This document shows, in pieces, positions 53,094 through 60,857 of a DNA stretch of 64,000 bases. This DNA comes from Thermococcus sp. LS1 (GTDB lineage Archaea; Methanobacteriota_B; Thermococci; Thermococcales; Thermococcaceae). The stretch covers positions 372,001 through 436,000 of the forward strand of contig NZ_SNUJ01000001.1 in NCBI RefSeq assembly GCF_012027395.1, read 5' to 3'. Below the pieces are notes generated by a model. That model was not told where the DNA came from. It saw only the letters and a list, made by a program, of their open reading frames with translations, and ran no database searches. Position numbers and translations under genes: made by a program. Position 1 is the stretch's first letter; each line of letters starts with the position of its first letter.

Positions 53094-54008
53094 ATGGCCG
53101 AGCCTGTGATGGAAGAGCTCGAGTTCCTGGTTGAAATCCTTGGCAGACATCCAACCGACAGCCTGAAGAAGATAGCGGAGGAGGAAGACATAGACTACTA
53201 CAGGCTCAAAAGGCTCTACGACAAGTACTACGGGAAGTATCTAACCGTAAACGCCTCGTACAATCTAAGACTCATTGGACTGAAGAGTTTCGTTGCATTT
53301 CTGAGCGTGCCCCCAGAGGAGCTTATGGAGGTAGTTGACAGAATAGCGGCAAACCCGTTTATAGGCTACATAAATCCAGCCTTCGGCTTTAAGAACGGAC
53401 TGTCGCTGATTATATACGTTCCGGCAGATCAAACCGATAAGATAGACGACCTTCTCTCCAGGTACTCCCGCGACTATGAGTACTACGAAGTTAGAGCCTA
53501 TCCATACAGCGGAGATGACAACTTTGGGAGATGGACCCTCAGCTACGACTACGCCGTTCTCATGGACATTCTCAAGGTGGACGCCAGAACCCCGATAACC
53601 GAAATAGCCAGAAGACTTGGAAAGACCAGGCCAACGGTCAGGTTTATGATAAACAGGCTCAAAGAGGAAGGTATTCTCGTCGGTTTCGTCCCCCTCATTG
53701 ATATGAATATCCACGACAGAGGTGTCATAGGGCTCACAAAGAGTCTGAACGAGGAAGTGCTGGAGCGCTTCAGAGAGTACGAGATAACAGTGGGCGTGCT
53801 GCCATCCTACGGCTATCTCCTTGAGTGGTTCTTCTCGTCAAAGGAAGATCTTGGAAGCAAGATACTCGAGTTCAGCAACTACGTGGACAAGCTCCTCATA
53901 GAGTACTTCGACACTTTCAAGGAGTTGAACGACATGAAATACACCAAAAGGCTCTCTGGTATGGTTAAAAAAGATGGGAGCGGGTACCACTCCATACTGG
54001 ACTTTTAA
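53094..54008 (+). CDS. Double-HTH Lrp-like transcriptional regulator
   Basis: A 304-residue protein. An N-terminal HTH-like segment (DSLKKIAEEEDIDYYRLKRLY) is followed by a ligand-type domain, then a second clear winged helix near residues 158-200 (TPITEIARRLGKTRPTVRFM). This layout of tandem Lrp-like units occurs in archaeal AsnC relatives. GGTGAGG precedes the ATG; a TATA-like GATTTAAC lies at 53056-53063. Its tail converges with and overlaps the SPASM gene by 4 bases. Target genes unknown. Confidence 0.72.
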   Translation: MAEPVMEELEFLVEILGRHPTDSLKKIAEEEDIDYYRLKRLYDKYYGKYLTVNASYNLRLIGLKSFVAFLSVPPEELMEVVDRIAANPFIGYINPAFGFKNGLSLIIYVPADQTDKIDDLLSRYSRDYEYYEVRAYPYSGDDNFGRWTLSYDYAVLMDILKVDARTPITEIARRLGKTRPTVRFMINRLKEEGILVGFVPLIDMNIHDRGVIGLTKSLNEEVLERFREYEITVGVLPSYGYLLEWFFSSKEDLGSKILEFSNYVDKLLIEYFDTFKELNDMKYTKRLSGMVKKDGSGYHSILDF

Positions 54009-54937
54009 AACACCATCTGGCAGTACTCAAGACCGTAAAGCTCCCCAGTTGCCTGGTATTCGAGTGCTCTGCAGTCGTGGCATATGTACCTAAATGGGCA
54101 ACGGCTGCAGGCTTCTATCTTGTCTTTTGTAAGCCTCCAGGACTCCTTGAGGCGCTTCTTCCTGAGGGCCTTCCTCAGTCCGACCTCCTTAACATCAGCC
54201 ACGATGTAATTCCTGAGGAGCGGACACGGAAGGGCGTACCCCTCAGCGGTTATTGCCAGGGTTCCTGCAAGGCAGTCATGGTACATCTCGGCGCTCTGGT
54301 TAAGAACCCTCTTCATCTCTATGACGTTAAAGTCAAGCTTCCTGGCCGAACCCGGGTAGAGTATATCAACGTAGATTTCCCCGGAGAAGCTGATCTTGAG
54401 GCCCTTAAGTTCATCGTACTGCTTTGCGGTGGCCATTACAAGAGCTCCGTGGAGCCAGTCCTGAGCCTCAAGCTTCTGAATGTTCTCTTTGGAGTATTCT
54501 AGTTCGGCTATGAAACGAACCCCCTCAACCGGATAGACTGATTCGAGGTCCTCGAGCTTAACAACGGCGTACACCTCGGGGACGCCTATCTCAACGGCAT
54601 ATGCAGCGATGCTGGTGAGGTATTCGATGCGATCGTAGTTTGTGAGCCAGAGCTCCCTTCCACCGATATCCCTGAAATCCTTTATTATTTCCCTCACCCT
54701 CTCGGGGCTGAGGGGTTCCCGCCGGAGTAGAAATGAGTTGTTACCGATGCAGCCTATCGAGCGGGGGATACCGGTAACCTCAGAGAATTTTCCACTTCCG
54801 GCGCCGAGCTGGAGGATAAGCCTCTCCAGCCTTCCGCTGTGGGACTGGCTGCTCCATGGCGGCTTTCCAACGGAGACAATGTTTGTGGACGTTCCGACAT
54901 CAACTGAATTAGCGACACTGTATACAACCTTCTCCAT
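54005..54937 (-). CDS. SPASM-domain protein with degenerate radical SAM core
   Basis: A 310-residue protein. Where CxxxCxxC should appear near residues 62-72 the sequence reads GCIGNNSFLL, with only one cysteine. The following barrel pattern (ELWLTNYDRIEYL, then GVRFIAELEYS) is still radical SAM-like. The C-terminal SPASM cysteines are intact: YHDCLAG, YALPCPL, then CSRCPFRYICHDC and a final YC. It may bind auxiliary clusters without SAM chemistry. A TATA box GTATATATAC at 54969-54978 and GGTGAGGG support the start. Confidence 0.7.
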   Translation of the reverse strand: MEKVVYSVANSVDVGTSTNIVSVGKPPWSSQSHSGRLERLILQLGAGSGKFSEVTGIPRSIGCIGNNSFLLRREPLSPERVREIIKDFRDIGGRELWLTNYDRIEYLTSIAAYAVEIGVPEVYAVVKLEDLESVYPVEGVRFIAELEYSKENIQKLEAQDWLHGALVMATAKQYDELKGLKISFSGEIYVDILYPGSARKLDFNVIEMKRVLNQSAEMYHDCLAGTLAITAEGYALPCPLLRNYIVADVKEVGLRKALRKKRLKESWRLTKDKIEACSRCPFRYICHDCRALEYQATGELYGLEYCQMVF

Positions 54938-55043
54938 TGACCCTCACCGACGGAGAATGGACAAAATCGTATATATACTTTTTCTATTCCGATTTTGCAC
55001 ACCACTAACAGTAGTCTGCAAAAAATGGAGAGAACAGAGATGT

Positions 55044-55472
55044 TCATTTGTCTGGTACTAATCTATCCCCCTCAATCCAGAAGATACCCTCATCAGTCAC
55101 CTCCCGTTTCCAAACCGGGACGCGTCTCTTGACCTCGTCGATTGCCCACATACAGGCCTCAAATGCCTCCTTCCTGTGCTTGCCACTGGCAATAATGAGT
55201 ATCGTGTCCTCGCCCACACTGAGCTCGCCGTAGCGGTGCCATATCAGGATGTCCAGTATGGGAAACTTTTCAAGGGCCTCCCTCCGTATCCTCTCCATCT
55301 CCTCAATGGCCATCTCTTCATAGGCCTCGTAGATGAGTTTTCTGACTTTTCTGCCATGGTTTTCGTTCCTGACCTTCCCCAAGAAGAAAACGTAGCCACC
55401 GGCCTCTGGAACGAGAAGATAACTCAACGCCTCATTGAGATCGAAGGGTTCTTTAGTAATCTTAACCTTCAT
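55044..55472 (-). CDS. moaE: Molybdopterin synthase catalytic subunit MoaE
   Basis: A 142-residue protein that, with MoaD, adds sulfur to precursor Z to form molybdopterin. GYVFFLGKVRNENHGRKVRKLIYEAYEEMA, shown here as its FLGKVRNENHG and YEAYEEMA parts, is the core; HRYGELSVGED and VPVWKREVTDEGIFWIEG contain the conserved catalytic lysine. The ATG at 55472 follows GGGGGATGG; ATG 55478 lies in that site. The gene sits 1.7 kb from moaD and the MoeB-like gene. Confidence 0.92.
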   Translation of the reverse strand: MKVKITKEPFDLNEALSYLLVPEAGGYVFFLGKVRNENHGRKVRKLIYEAYEEMAIEEMERIRREALEKFPILDILIWHRYGELSVGEDTILIIASGKHRKEAFEACMWAIDEVKRRVPVWKREVTDEGIFWIEGDRLVPDK

Positions 55473-55571
55473 ATCCATCCCCCATGGAACTTAAGGCTTC
55501 ACCCAATTAAATCTGTCGGGCTAATAAAAAGGTTTAAGTGGTTTCAAGCTCAGGAGTTGTCGGTGAAGGGA

Positions 55572-56444
55572 ATGAGAAAATACGCGCTTGTGCTCATCCT
55601 CATTTTGCTCACTGGACTCATGGTGGGCTGTATATCTTCCAGCGGCTCAACCACGACATCGAGCGAGTCCCTTCCACCTGAAACCCAGACGTTGAGCCCA
55701 ACGACCACGAGTACCTCCACAACCACCACCCCCACTGAAACCCCAACCTCAACGGAGACCCCGGGAAGGTATGACATTTCTGAGCTTCTACGGGCAGTCT
55801 CAGAGATAAAGCAGTTTACCTACGTGAGCAACGCCACGATTTCAATGGTAGTAACAGTGGAGCAGGAAGGAATCACCCAGAAAGACCACGTGAACCTCAG
55901 CATAGTCGAGGAAGGTTACATGGACTTTGAATCGTGGAGCGCGTGGATAAATTCCACCACCGTCAGCATGCCGGATGGGGCTTCCACCAACTTCTCACAG
56001 GTAATTGTGGGCAACGTGACATACATCCGGACGATTGCCGGATGGATAAAGACGGACGATAGTACCACCAGTGAATTCCTCTGGGAATACAATCTCGTAA
56101 GCCTCGCCAGGAAGTATCTAACCAGAGAACCCGACGAACGCGAAGAGGATGACGTTCTAACGCTCATATACTACCTCAGAAGCTCCGATCTCGAGCCACT
56201 GGCAAGGATGTACTTCGCAACCACTCCAGACACGGAGATAAGCGTTGACAGCGGTATTTTGGAGCTCTACTTCAGGGACGGAGAGCTCGTTGGCGGAAAG
56301 ATAAGCTACACTGTTAGTTCCAAGACAGTGATAGACGACCCGACGCTCGGCACCATGACGATAACCCAGGAGGGATCCTGGAGCGAGATCATCGAGATAA
56401 AGAACATCAACGAAAAGAAAAGCGTGAAGGAGCCCGCTACTTGA
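55572..56444 (+). CDS. Secreted lipoprotein with Ser/Thr-rich linker, function unknown
   Basis: A 290-residue protein with a lipoprotein signal: hydrophobic helix VLILILLTGLMVGC followed by a long Thr/Ser/Pro linker (about residues 22-65), then a folded domain. The domain is beta-rich and ends in basic residues. In Thermococcales such proteins are often substrate-binding or sensor-like, but none of those motifs is clear. A TATA-like TAATAAAAAG at 55521-55530 precedes it. The last 8 bases overlap the convergent MoeB-like gene. Confidence 0.75.
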   Translation: MRKYALVLILILLTGLMVGCISSSGSTTTSSESLPPETQTLSPTTTSTSTTTTPTETPTSTETPGRYDISELLRAVSEIKQFTYVSNATISMVVTVEQEGITQKDHVNLSIVEEGYMDFESWSAWINSTTVSMPDGASTNFSQVIVGNVTYIRTIAGWIKTDDSTTSEFLWEYNLVSLARKYLTREPDEREEDDVLTLIYYLRSSDLEPLARMYFATTPDTEISVDSGILELYFRDGELVGGKISYTVSSKTVIDDPTLGTMTITQEGSWSEIIEIKNINEKKSVKEPAT

Positions 56445-57135
56445 GCTCCACGACATCAAAGGTGTTGAAGGCCAGATCGACTATGAGAAGCTTGTTCAGT
56501 AGCGGCTCGCCGATGCCTGTGAGTAGCTTAACGACCTCCATTGCCTGAAGCGTGCCGATGACCCCCGCGGTAGCTCCTAAAATCGGGAACTTCTCCTTCT
56601 TTCTCCCTACGTTTGGAAAGATTTCGCGCAGGCTTTTGGTGAAGCCCGGAACTATCGTCGTCACTTGACCGTAGGTTCCTTCGACCGCGCCATGGACGAG
56701 GGGGATTTTCTTCCTCTGCGCATAATCATCGAGAAGGAAGCGCGTCTCGAAGTTGTCGAGGCAGTCAACGATTATGTCAACGCCTTCGAGAACCTCATCG
56801 ATGTTCTCCTCACTTAGACGTCCCACGAAGGTCTCGATTTCTATGTCGGAGTTAAAGCGTTCCAGCTTCCATTTGGCGGAGAGCGGTTTGGGGTTCTTAT
56901 CTAAATCCTCCTCCCAGTGGAGTATCTGTCTGTTGAGGTTGCTGAGCTCGGGCGTCTGCTCATCTATGAGGAGGAGCGTCCCTATTCCAGCGGCGGCAAG
57001 GTAGTAGGCGACCGGACTTCCAAGGCCGCCTACTCCTACCACGGCCACCTTGGAGTTCTTGAGCTTCTCCTGACCTTCCTTTCCGAAAATCATAATCTGC
57101 CTGTCGTAGCGCTCCAGTTCCCTCTCGCTCAGCAT
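56437..57135 (-). CDS. MoeB/ThiF/UbaA-type E1-like adenylating enzyme
   Basis: A 232-residue E1-like enzyme that would adenylate the C-terminal glycine of MoaD or similar ubiquitin-like proteins. RYDRQIMIFGKEGQEKL, VVGVGGLGSPVAYYLAAAG and DEQTPELSNLNRQILHW mark the nucleotide-binding core; DCLDNFETR follows. It has only one cysteine. The zinc CxxC pairs and the catalytic cysteine loop of typical MoeB/ThiF are absent; the loop reads LGATAGVIGT. ATG 57135 is one base after the moaD stop, so the genes are coupled. Confidence 0.86.
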   Translation of the reverse strand: MLSERELERYDRQIMIFGKEGQEKLKNSKVAVVGVGGLGSPVAYYLAAAGIGTLLLIDEQTPELSNLNRQILHWEEDLDKNPKPLSAKWKLERFNSDIEIETFVGRLSEENIDEVLEGVDIIVDCLDNFETRFLLDDYAQRKKIPLVHGAVEGTYGQVTTIVPGFTKSLREIFPNVGRKKEKFPILGATAGVIGTLQAMEVVKLLTGIGEPLLNKLLIVDLAFNTFDVVELK

Positions 57136-57136
57136 A

Positions 57137-57403
57137 TCAACCACCACTCACCGGAGGGAACAGCGCTATCGTGTCACCGTCTTTCAAAACCTCGTCGAAG
57201 CTCACATAGCGCCCGTTCCGCGAAACGTTGACGTCGGCCAAATCGTCGTCCTCCGCGAAGACCTCGTTTTTGAGGACCGGGTGCCTTTCTTTGATGATAT
57301 CGATGAGCTCTCTAACCTTTATCCCATCCGGAACCTCCAGCTCCTCCTCACCAGTGCCAACAAGGGAGCGGAAGCGGGCAAAGTACTTGACCTTTACCTT
57401 CAT
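57137..57403 (-). CDS. moaD: MoaD-type ubiquitin-like sulfur carrier
   Basis: An 88-residue beta-grasp protein ending in VSGG, the glycine pair that is adenylated and thiocarboxylated. YFARFRSLVGTGEEELEV opens the fold, and KDGDTIALFPPVSGG closes it. It should pair with MoaE (55044) and be activated by the E1-like protein just downstream. It could also act as a SAMP-type modifier. Intergenic 57404-57533 upstream holds nothing convincing. Confidence 0.9.
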   Translation of the reverse strand: MKVKVKYFARFRSLVGTGEEELEVPDGIKVRELIDIIKERHPVLKNEVFAEDDDLADVNVSRNGRYVSFDEVLKDGDTIALFPPVSGG

Positions 57404-57533
57404 CTTTACACCACCGAAGGAGTTGGGAAACGGAAGTTAAAAAGGGTTGCTGGACAAGGAACCAAAGTTCCAACTCCTTGGACATTAAGCTATGTCCATT
57501 ACTGGATGGAATGTCCCCATCTTCATCGTAAGA

Positions 57534-57710
57534 TCATACCATCTTACCACCAAATTCAAATCTCTCCAAGTTAAGCGTTAATGTCGTCTGCTCTTTCAGC
57601 TTGAAATGTACAGTACACTGAGCTGAGCCACCTAGACCAACAACTGCAGGGCATGTCATCGTCGGCTTCACCGGTCCGGGTTGGATAACGTTGATTTTTG
57701 CGTTTTGTAA
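57534..57710 (-). pseudogene. Remnant of the surface/toxin-like protein family (Ig-like domain fragment)
   Basis: A 58-codon stretch ending in TGA. Its conceptual translation runs LQNAKINVIQPGPVKP, then CPAVVGLGGSAQCTVHFKL, then TLTLNLERFEFGGKMV. It closely parallels residues 60-120 of the protein at 61360-62208 (SAKINIKQDGPVKAS; CTVHFELK; TVTLNLEEVAFGGKKV). Both ends are cut off, with no start and no C-terminal domain. The 3' end of the neighbouring membrane gene at 57668 runs through it in another frame. Confidence 0.72.
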
Positions 57711-58120
57711 GAGTAAAGTGCTAGAACTGAGTAGGCTAGATAAACCACGCCCAATGCAATTCCAGCATTTGCTGAATCAAGCTTCCAGTAAACCATTGCA
57801 AAAGAAAGCAGGGATAAACCGATCAGATAAACCACAGACCATGCGGGACTTTTCGAGATTTTGCCAAACAGCCTTTCCCCGACTTCCTCCTTTCTTTTCC
57901 CCACCAGCAGTATAAAAACAAATGCTCCGATGTATCCAGCGGTTTCATATACCAAGCCGAGAACCAGCAAGATAGTCATGGTGGTCGCCATAGAAAGCAC
58001 TGGCACAGTCCAGTTCCTCCAGCCCTTGGGGATTTCAGCTGCCATAATTTTATAGGCAAGCACAACAATAAAAGCAAAGTTGATGATAAAGTAAACAAGG
58101 AAGATATCCACCAGACTCAT
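57668..58120 (-). CDS. Multi-pass membrane protein of the array (candidate immunity protein)
   Basis: A 150-residue protein with about five membrane helices. The last residues (TQKSTLSNPDR) derive from translation into the remnant at 57534-57710 in a different frame, so the original C-terminus may be altered. The ATG at 58120 follows GGGTGATGCC, located in the stop region of a degenerate tail sequence. Function unknown; see the array entry. Confidence 0.6.
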   Translation of the reverse strand: MSLVDIFLVYFIINFAFIVVLAYKIMAAEIPKGWRNWTVPVLSMATTMTILLVLGLVYETAGYIGAFVFILLVGKRKEEVGERLFGKISKSPAWSVVYLIGLSLLSFAMVYWKLDSANAGIALGVVYLAYSVLALYSYKTQKSTLSNPDR

Positions 58121-58125
58121 TGGCA

Positions 58126-58188
58126 TCACCCAAAATCACCTACTATCAAATCGTTACCCGTTATATCGTCTTTTGAACTTCCGGAGTT
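58126..58188 (-). pseudogene. Remnant of a toxin-like gene: tail motif with internal deletion
   Basis: About 20 codons in one frame read SSKDDITGNDLIVGDFG then stop. The first half matches the KNDVTGN region just upstream of the ORF at 59127, and the second half matches the NNLIVGD tail that ends this family. It looks like a toxin-like gene reduced to its two ends by an internal deletion. The next gene starts 5 bases after the stop. Confidence 0.5.
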
Positions 58189-58282
58189 TTCTTAGGGATT
58201 TAATCGTGTATGCCGTGTGTAGTGTGATGACGCCATAGGACACCAATAAAAATTGCCAAAAAAGTGGAGTCGGGGAATTCAA
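58154..58282 (-). pseudogene. Remnant C-terminus of a membrane protein of the array
   Basis: A 42-codon open stretch, without a credible start, ends TAYTIKSLRKLRKFKRRYNG before TAA. The hydrophobic run followed by a basic tail and final NG parallels the end of the membrane protein at 59488 (GYSFKLLREIHRSQ...RCNG). It overlaps the tail remnant in another frame, exactly as the genes at 59488 and 59127 do. The rest of the interval to 58380 shows nothing convincing. Confidence 0.45.
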
Positions 58283-58379
58283 AATAACCCCACGGCATTT
58301 TTAACTACCTCCCCATTTGAAATGGGAACGCTGTGTCTCTTTAAACACTTCTTTTGAGTTTTCAAGGATTTTTGAGACT

Positions 58380-58595
58380 TTATCTGCGTTTCCAGTTTAT
58401 ATTTATATCGTCTAGCGGTGCTAGAAGGTAGAGTACCACAATAAAACCTGCGAATATTAAGAAAACTATGTGAAGGACACCGAGTATCGCCAATAATGAG
58501 GCTCCCTTGAATGAGTCAGTAACAAAAAATACTAACCACACAAACAGATATGCAATAAAAATAATAGCAAGAAAATCTCTTGGGATTTTCTTCAT
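58380..58595 (-). CDS. Small two-helix membrane protein (paralogue of 58916, candidate immunity protein)
   Basis: A 71-residue protein with two membrane helices. It shares the FVW and VLHIVFLIFAGFIVVLYLL patterns with the gene at 58916 (VHFVFLIFAGLILVAYLL). The ATG at 58595 follows a GGGGGG run that encodes the last two glycines of the upstream protein. The two genes form a pair that is duplicated just upstream. Confidence 0.68.
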   Translation of the reverse strand: MKKIPRDFLAIIFIAYLFVWLVFFVTDSFKGASLLAILGVLHIVFLIFAGFIVVLYLLAPLDDININWKRR

Positions 58596-58599
58596 CTCA

Positions 58600-58923
58600 T
58601 CACCCCCCAATTATCAAATTGTTATCACCAGGGTCATTTGGAGGTATAGGATCGAAGAGTCCGACTTTTAGTTCATAAAGCCAGAGCCCAACTAGAGTTG
58701 CAGGAATGCCAGCCAATGCACCCTCTCCTGCCGCTATAAAAATTCCCATTGCTGTTATCTCTTCAGTAGTTAGGCAGTATCCTGCAACCCCAACTATAGC
58801 ACCTGCAGTTTCACTAATTGCAAATTCTGTTGATACTTGAAGTCCCGTTAGGTCTCTGGGATTCATTTCTATCACGTACATCACTGGCTCGTTTAGGATT
58901 AATCTGTGTGCCTTTTTAATCAA
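58600..58923 (-). CDS. Toxin-like protein with hydrophobic core and NNxIxGG tail (N-terminally short copy)
   Basis: A 107-residue protein starting at TTG 58923 within the end of the upstream gene. NEPVMYVIEMNPRDL matches the paralogue at 59127. Residues 35-85 are Gly/Ala-rich and hydrophobic, resembling paired membrane-inserting helices. The tail PIPPNDPGDNNLIIGG is the array's common ending. It lacks the extracellular-type N-terminal domains of the 61360 protein, so it is a truncated or short form. Confidence 0.6.
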   Translation of the reverse strand: MIKKAHRLILNEPVMYVIEMNPRDLTGLQVSTEFAISETAGAIVGVAGYCLTTEEITAMGIFIAAGEGALAGIPATLVGLWLYELKVGLFDPIPPNDPGDNNLIIGG

Positions 58924-59110
58924 CTGGTATTAGCAGATAGGCAACTAGTATTAGTCCAGCAAATATGAGAAAGACGAAGTGAACTCCAAATAAGACTTCA
59001 GGGATACTTGTATTTCTAAATCCGTCTGTGTTTATCACTGCAATGAACCATACAAAAATATAAAGAATAATAAGCCACCTAAGAAGGATTTTAGGGATCT
59101 TAAGTTTCAT
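58916..59110 (-). CDS. Small two-helix membrane protein (paralogue of 58380, candidate immunity protein)
   Basis: A 64-residue protein with two membrane helices, clearly homologous to the 71-residue protein at 58380. The start lies in the tail-coding end of the upstream frameshifted toxin-like gene, after GTAGGTGATGAG. It ends LLIPVD where the next toxin-like frame begins. Confidence 0.66.
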   Translation of the reverse strand: MKLKIPKILLRWLIILYIFVWFIAVINTDGFRNTSIPEVLFGVHFVFLIFAGLILVAYLLIPVD

Positions 59111-59126
59111 GACTCATCACCTACTA

Positions 59127-59477
59127 TTAAATTATTGTCTCCAGGATCACTCGGAGGTATCGGCTTAGTTCTTCATAGGCCAAGTAAATCCAAAATCCAA
59201 TAATGGAACCCAGAGAAACATATGCGCTCAAAGCCTCCATTCCAGCGGCTGTAAGAGCTCCCGCTAGGGTAGCTTCCTCATTTGTAGTGAAGTAAGTTAA
59301 AGCTCCTGCTATCCCGCTTCCAATACCAACTGCGATTTCTTTTTCAGGCAATGAAAGATCACCAAGATCCCTTGGGTTCATTTTTACCACGTACATCACC
59401 GGTTCTTTCAGCCGGTTTAAGTAGGCCTTGATTGCTATTGGCGTTCCAGGGTTTATGTCACTTAAGTCCACCGGCAC
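59127..59477 (-). pseudogene. Toxin-like gene of the array, truncated at the start and frameshifted at the tail
   Basis: From GTG 59477 the frame encodes about 116 residues: VDLSDINPGTPIAIKAYL, EPVMYVVKMNPRDL, and a Gly/Ala-rich hydrophobic region, then ends ILETII. In the +1 frame near 59163 the expected tail appears (PIPPSDPGDNNLIVGDES, stop just before the 58916 gene), as in the paralogue at 58600. A frameshift near that point therefore removed the tail. Upstream the same frame stays open (RKLAELKNDVTGNEKR) but has no start codon and overlaps the 59488 gene. Confidence 0.58.
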
Positions 59478-59487
59478 TCTCTTCTCA

Positions 59488-59997
59488 TTACCCGTTACAT
59501 CGTTTTTGAGCTCCGCGAGTTTTCTGACTTCTATGAATCTCCCTAAGGAGCTTGAAGGAATACCCGAAGTAAAGAATTGCTATTGCAAAGTAGATGGCCG
59601 AACCAATGGAGAACTCTTTTTTGAGGAGGGTAATGAATGCTGGAATCAGGATGTACACTGTTGCCAGTATGCCTGCCAGCATGTAATCATGTTTGGAAAA
59701 TCTCCTTACCTTGAGTGGATCTCCTTTGAGGTTGCCGGTTATGTATAGTACTCCCACAGTTAGAACTGTAAAAATAATTGCACCAATGAGAGGGTACCTG
59801 AGCATTACATGGAAGGTAAACACAAGCGGTAGGTAGTACCCTGGAAGTATAATCACCCAAGTGTAAATTTTTGTAATCCCCTCTGGAGATCTATAAATAA
59901 CGTCTTTGTTGCCGACTAACACTGCCAGCGAGAGCAAGAGGAATGGAGCTATGACAATTAAAAGAAAGGAGGAGAAGCCTTCGAGACTAACGGTCAC
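59488..59997 (-). CDS. Multi-pass membrane protein of the array (candidate immunity protein)
   Basis: A 169-residue protein with about five membrane helices and a basic C-terminus ending RCNG. The GTG at 59997 is chosen because GGAGGTGG ends 6 bases before it and because it overlaps the stop of the upstream remnant (GTGA); an ATG at 60012 lies just before that site. Function unknown. Confidence 0.6.
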   Translation of the reverse strand: MTVSLEGFSSFLLIVIAPFLLLSLAVLVGNKDVIYRSPEGITKIYTWVIILPGYYLPLVFTFHVMLRYPLIGAIIFTVLTVGVLYITGNLKGDPLKVRRFSKHDYMLAGILATVYILIPAFITLLKKEFSIGSAIYFAIAILYFGYSFKLLREIHRSQKTRGAQKRCNG

Positions 59998-60143
59998 TTC
60001 AACCACCTCCATATAGCTCTTAGAGCGGAAGGAGCTGGAGTGCCCGCAAATTTGTCAACATATGTTCTGTAGATAGGTTTCCCAAAGTAGTAGTTCGCTA
60101 GCTCGTCATTCATTGCAATCCTCACGGTTAAGTCCTCCTGCAT
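59994..60143 (-). pseudogene. Remnant of the toxin-like family (NDELxNYYF region)
   Basis: A 49-codon frame from ATG 60143 to TGA. MQEDLTVRIAMNDELANYYFG parallels MREDLTITIDINDELADYYFE in the intact protein at 61360 and NDELANYYF-type residues in the partial protein at 63589. After VDKFAGT the similarity stops and a short, unrelated APSALRAIWRWLK follows. A stop lies 6 codons upstream. The fragment keeps coupling to the membrane gene that follows. Confidence 0.65.
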
Positions 60144-60206
60144 GTTCCTCCCACAAGCCTCCTATAATGGTATAACAGGATTATAGATGTAGGCACTTTA
60201 CACATT

Positions 60207-60833
60207 TTAAGTACTCCCCAATTCATTTTGTAGTGCCTGAGTCATCTTGATGGCATAGTGAATCATCACGAACACAGCAAATCCAAAGAAGAATCCCATG
60301 CCGAGCACGAGATAGTCCACTTTGTAGGCTTGATTCACAAACGCCCATAATATTACATACGACGCTATATATTGAAGTTCCCGTCTCTTCCTGAAGGCAT
60401 AGAATGCTAAAGACAGGAGTATCATCCCCGTCACTATGAGAAGCTTGTTTGATATGCCAAGACACGCCAACAGTGAAAGGGCAAAAACAATGGTATTGAT
60501 TTGTTTATCCCCAGCTCTATAGTACCTCATTGAGAGTAGTGGAATCAAAATGATCAAACCAACCAAAAGCCAAGACACGGGACTCCTAACAGCGTATACA
60601 AATGGATAGAACCCAAAAATTGGTAGCACATCGCTCACCCATTTTATATCTTCTTTTCTATTCTTTGCCAGATAATAGCCAGCAAAGAGGAAGGGCAGGA
60701 TCACTGTTGAAAACAGAGCTCCAGCAGCTATCCCATCTTCTCTACCGGAGACTGCTACCATTATCTGAAGCGTGGAGATCATTAAAAGTCCAGGAAAAAT
60801 AAGGGGAAGAGAAACTTGCATCCTCGGTCTCAT
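60207..60833 (-). CDS. Multi-pass membrane protein of the array (candidate immunity protein)
   Basis: A 208-residue protein with roughly seven membrane helices and short charged loops. GAGGAGGGG precedes the ATG at good spacing. It follows the 165-residue membrane gene after 24 bases. No family recognised; no catalytic motif visible. Confidence 0.62.
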   Translation of the reverse strand: MRPRMQVSLPLIFPGLLMISTLQIMVAVSGREDGIAAGALFSTVILPFLFAGYYLAKNRKEDIKWVSDVLPIFGFYPFVYAVRSPVSWLLVGLIILIPLLSMRYYRAGDKQINTIVFALSLLACLGISNKLLIVTGMILLSLAFYAFRKRRELQYIASYVILWAFVNQAYKVDYLVLGMGFFFGFAVFVMIHYAIKMTQALQNELGST

Positions 60834-60857
60834 AACCGCCCCTCCTCTTGTTGTGAA

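Noticed and set aside
58200-58298. 32-codon ORF (ATG at 58298) with GGGGAGGT upstream
   Set aside because: It overlaps, in another frame, the remnant of a membrane protein; the translation has no family features. The ribosome binding site is probably left from the original module.
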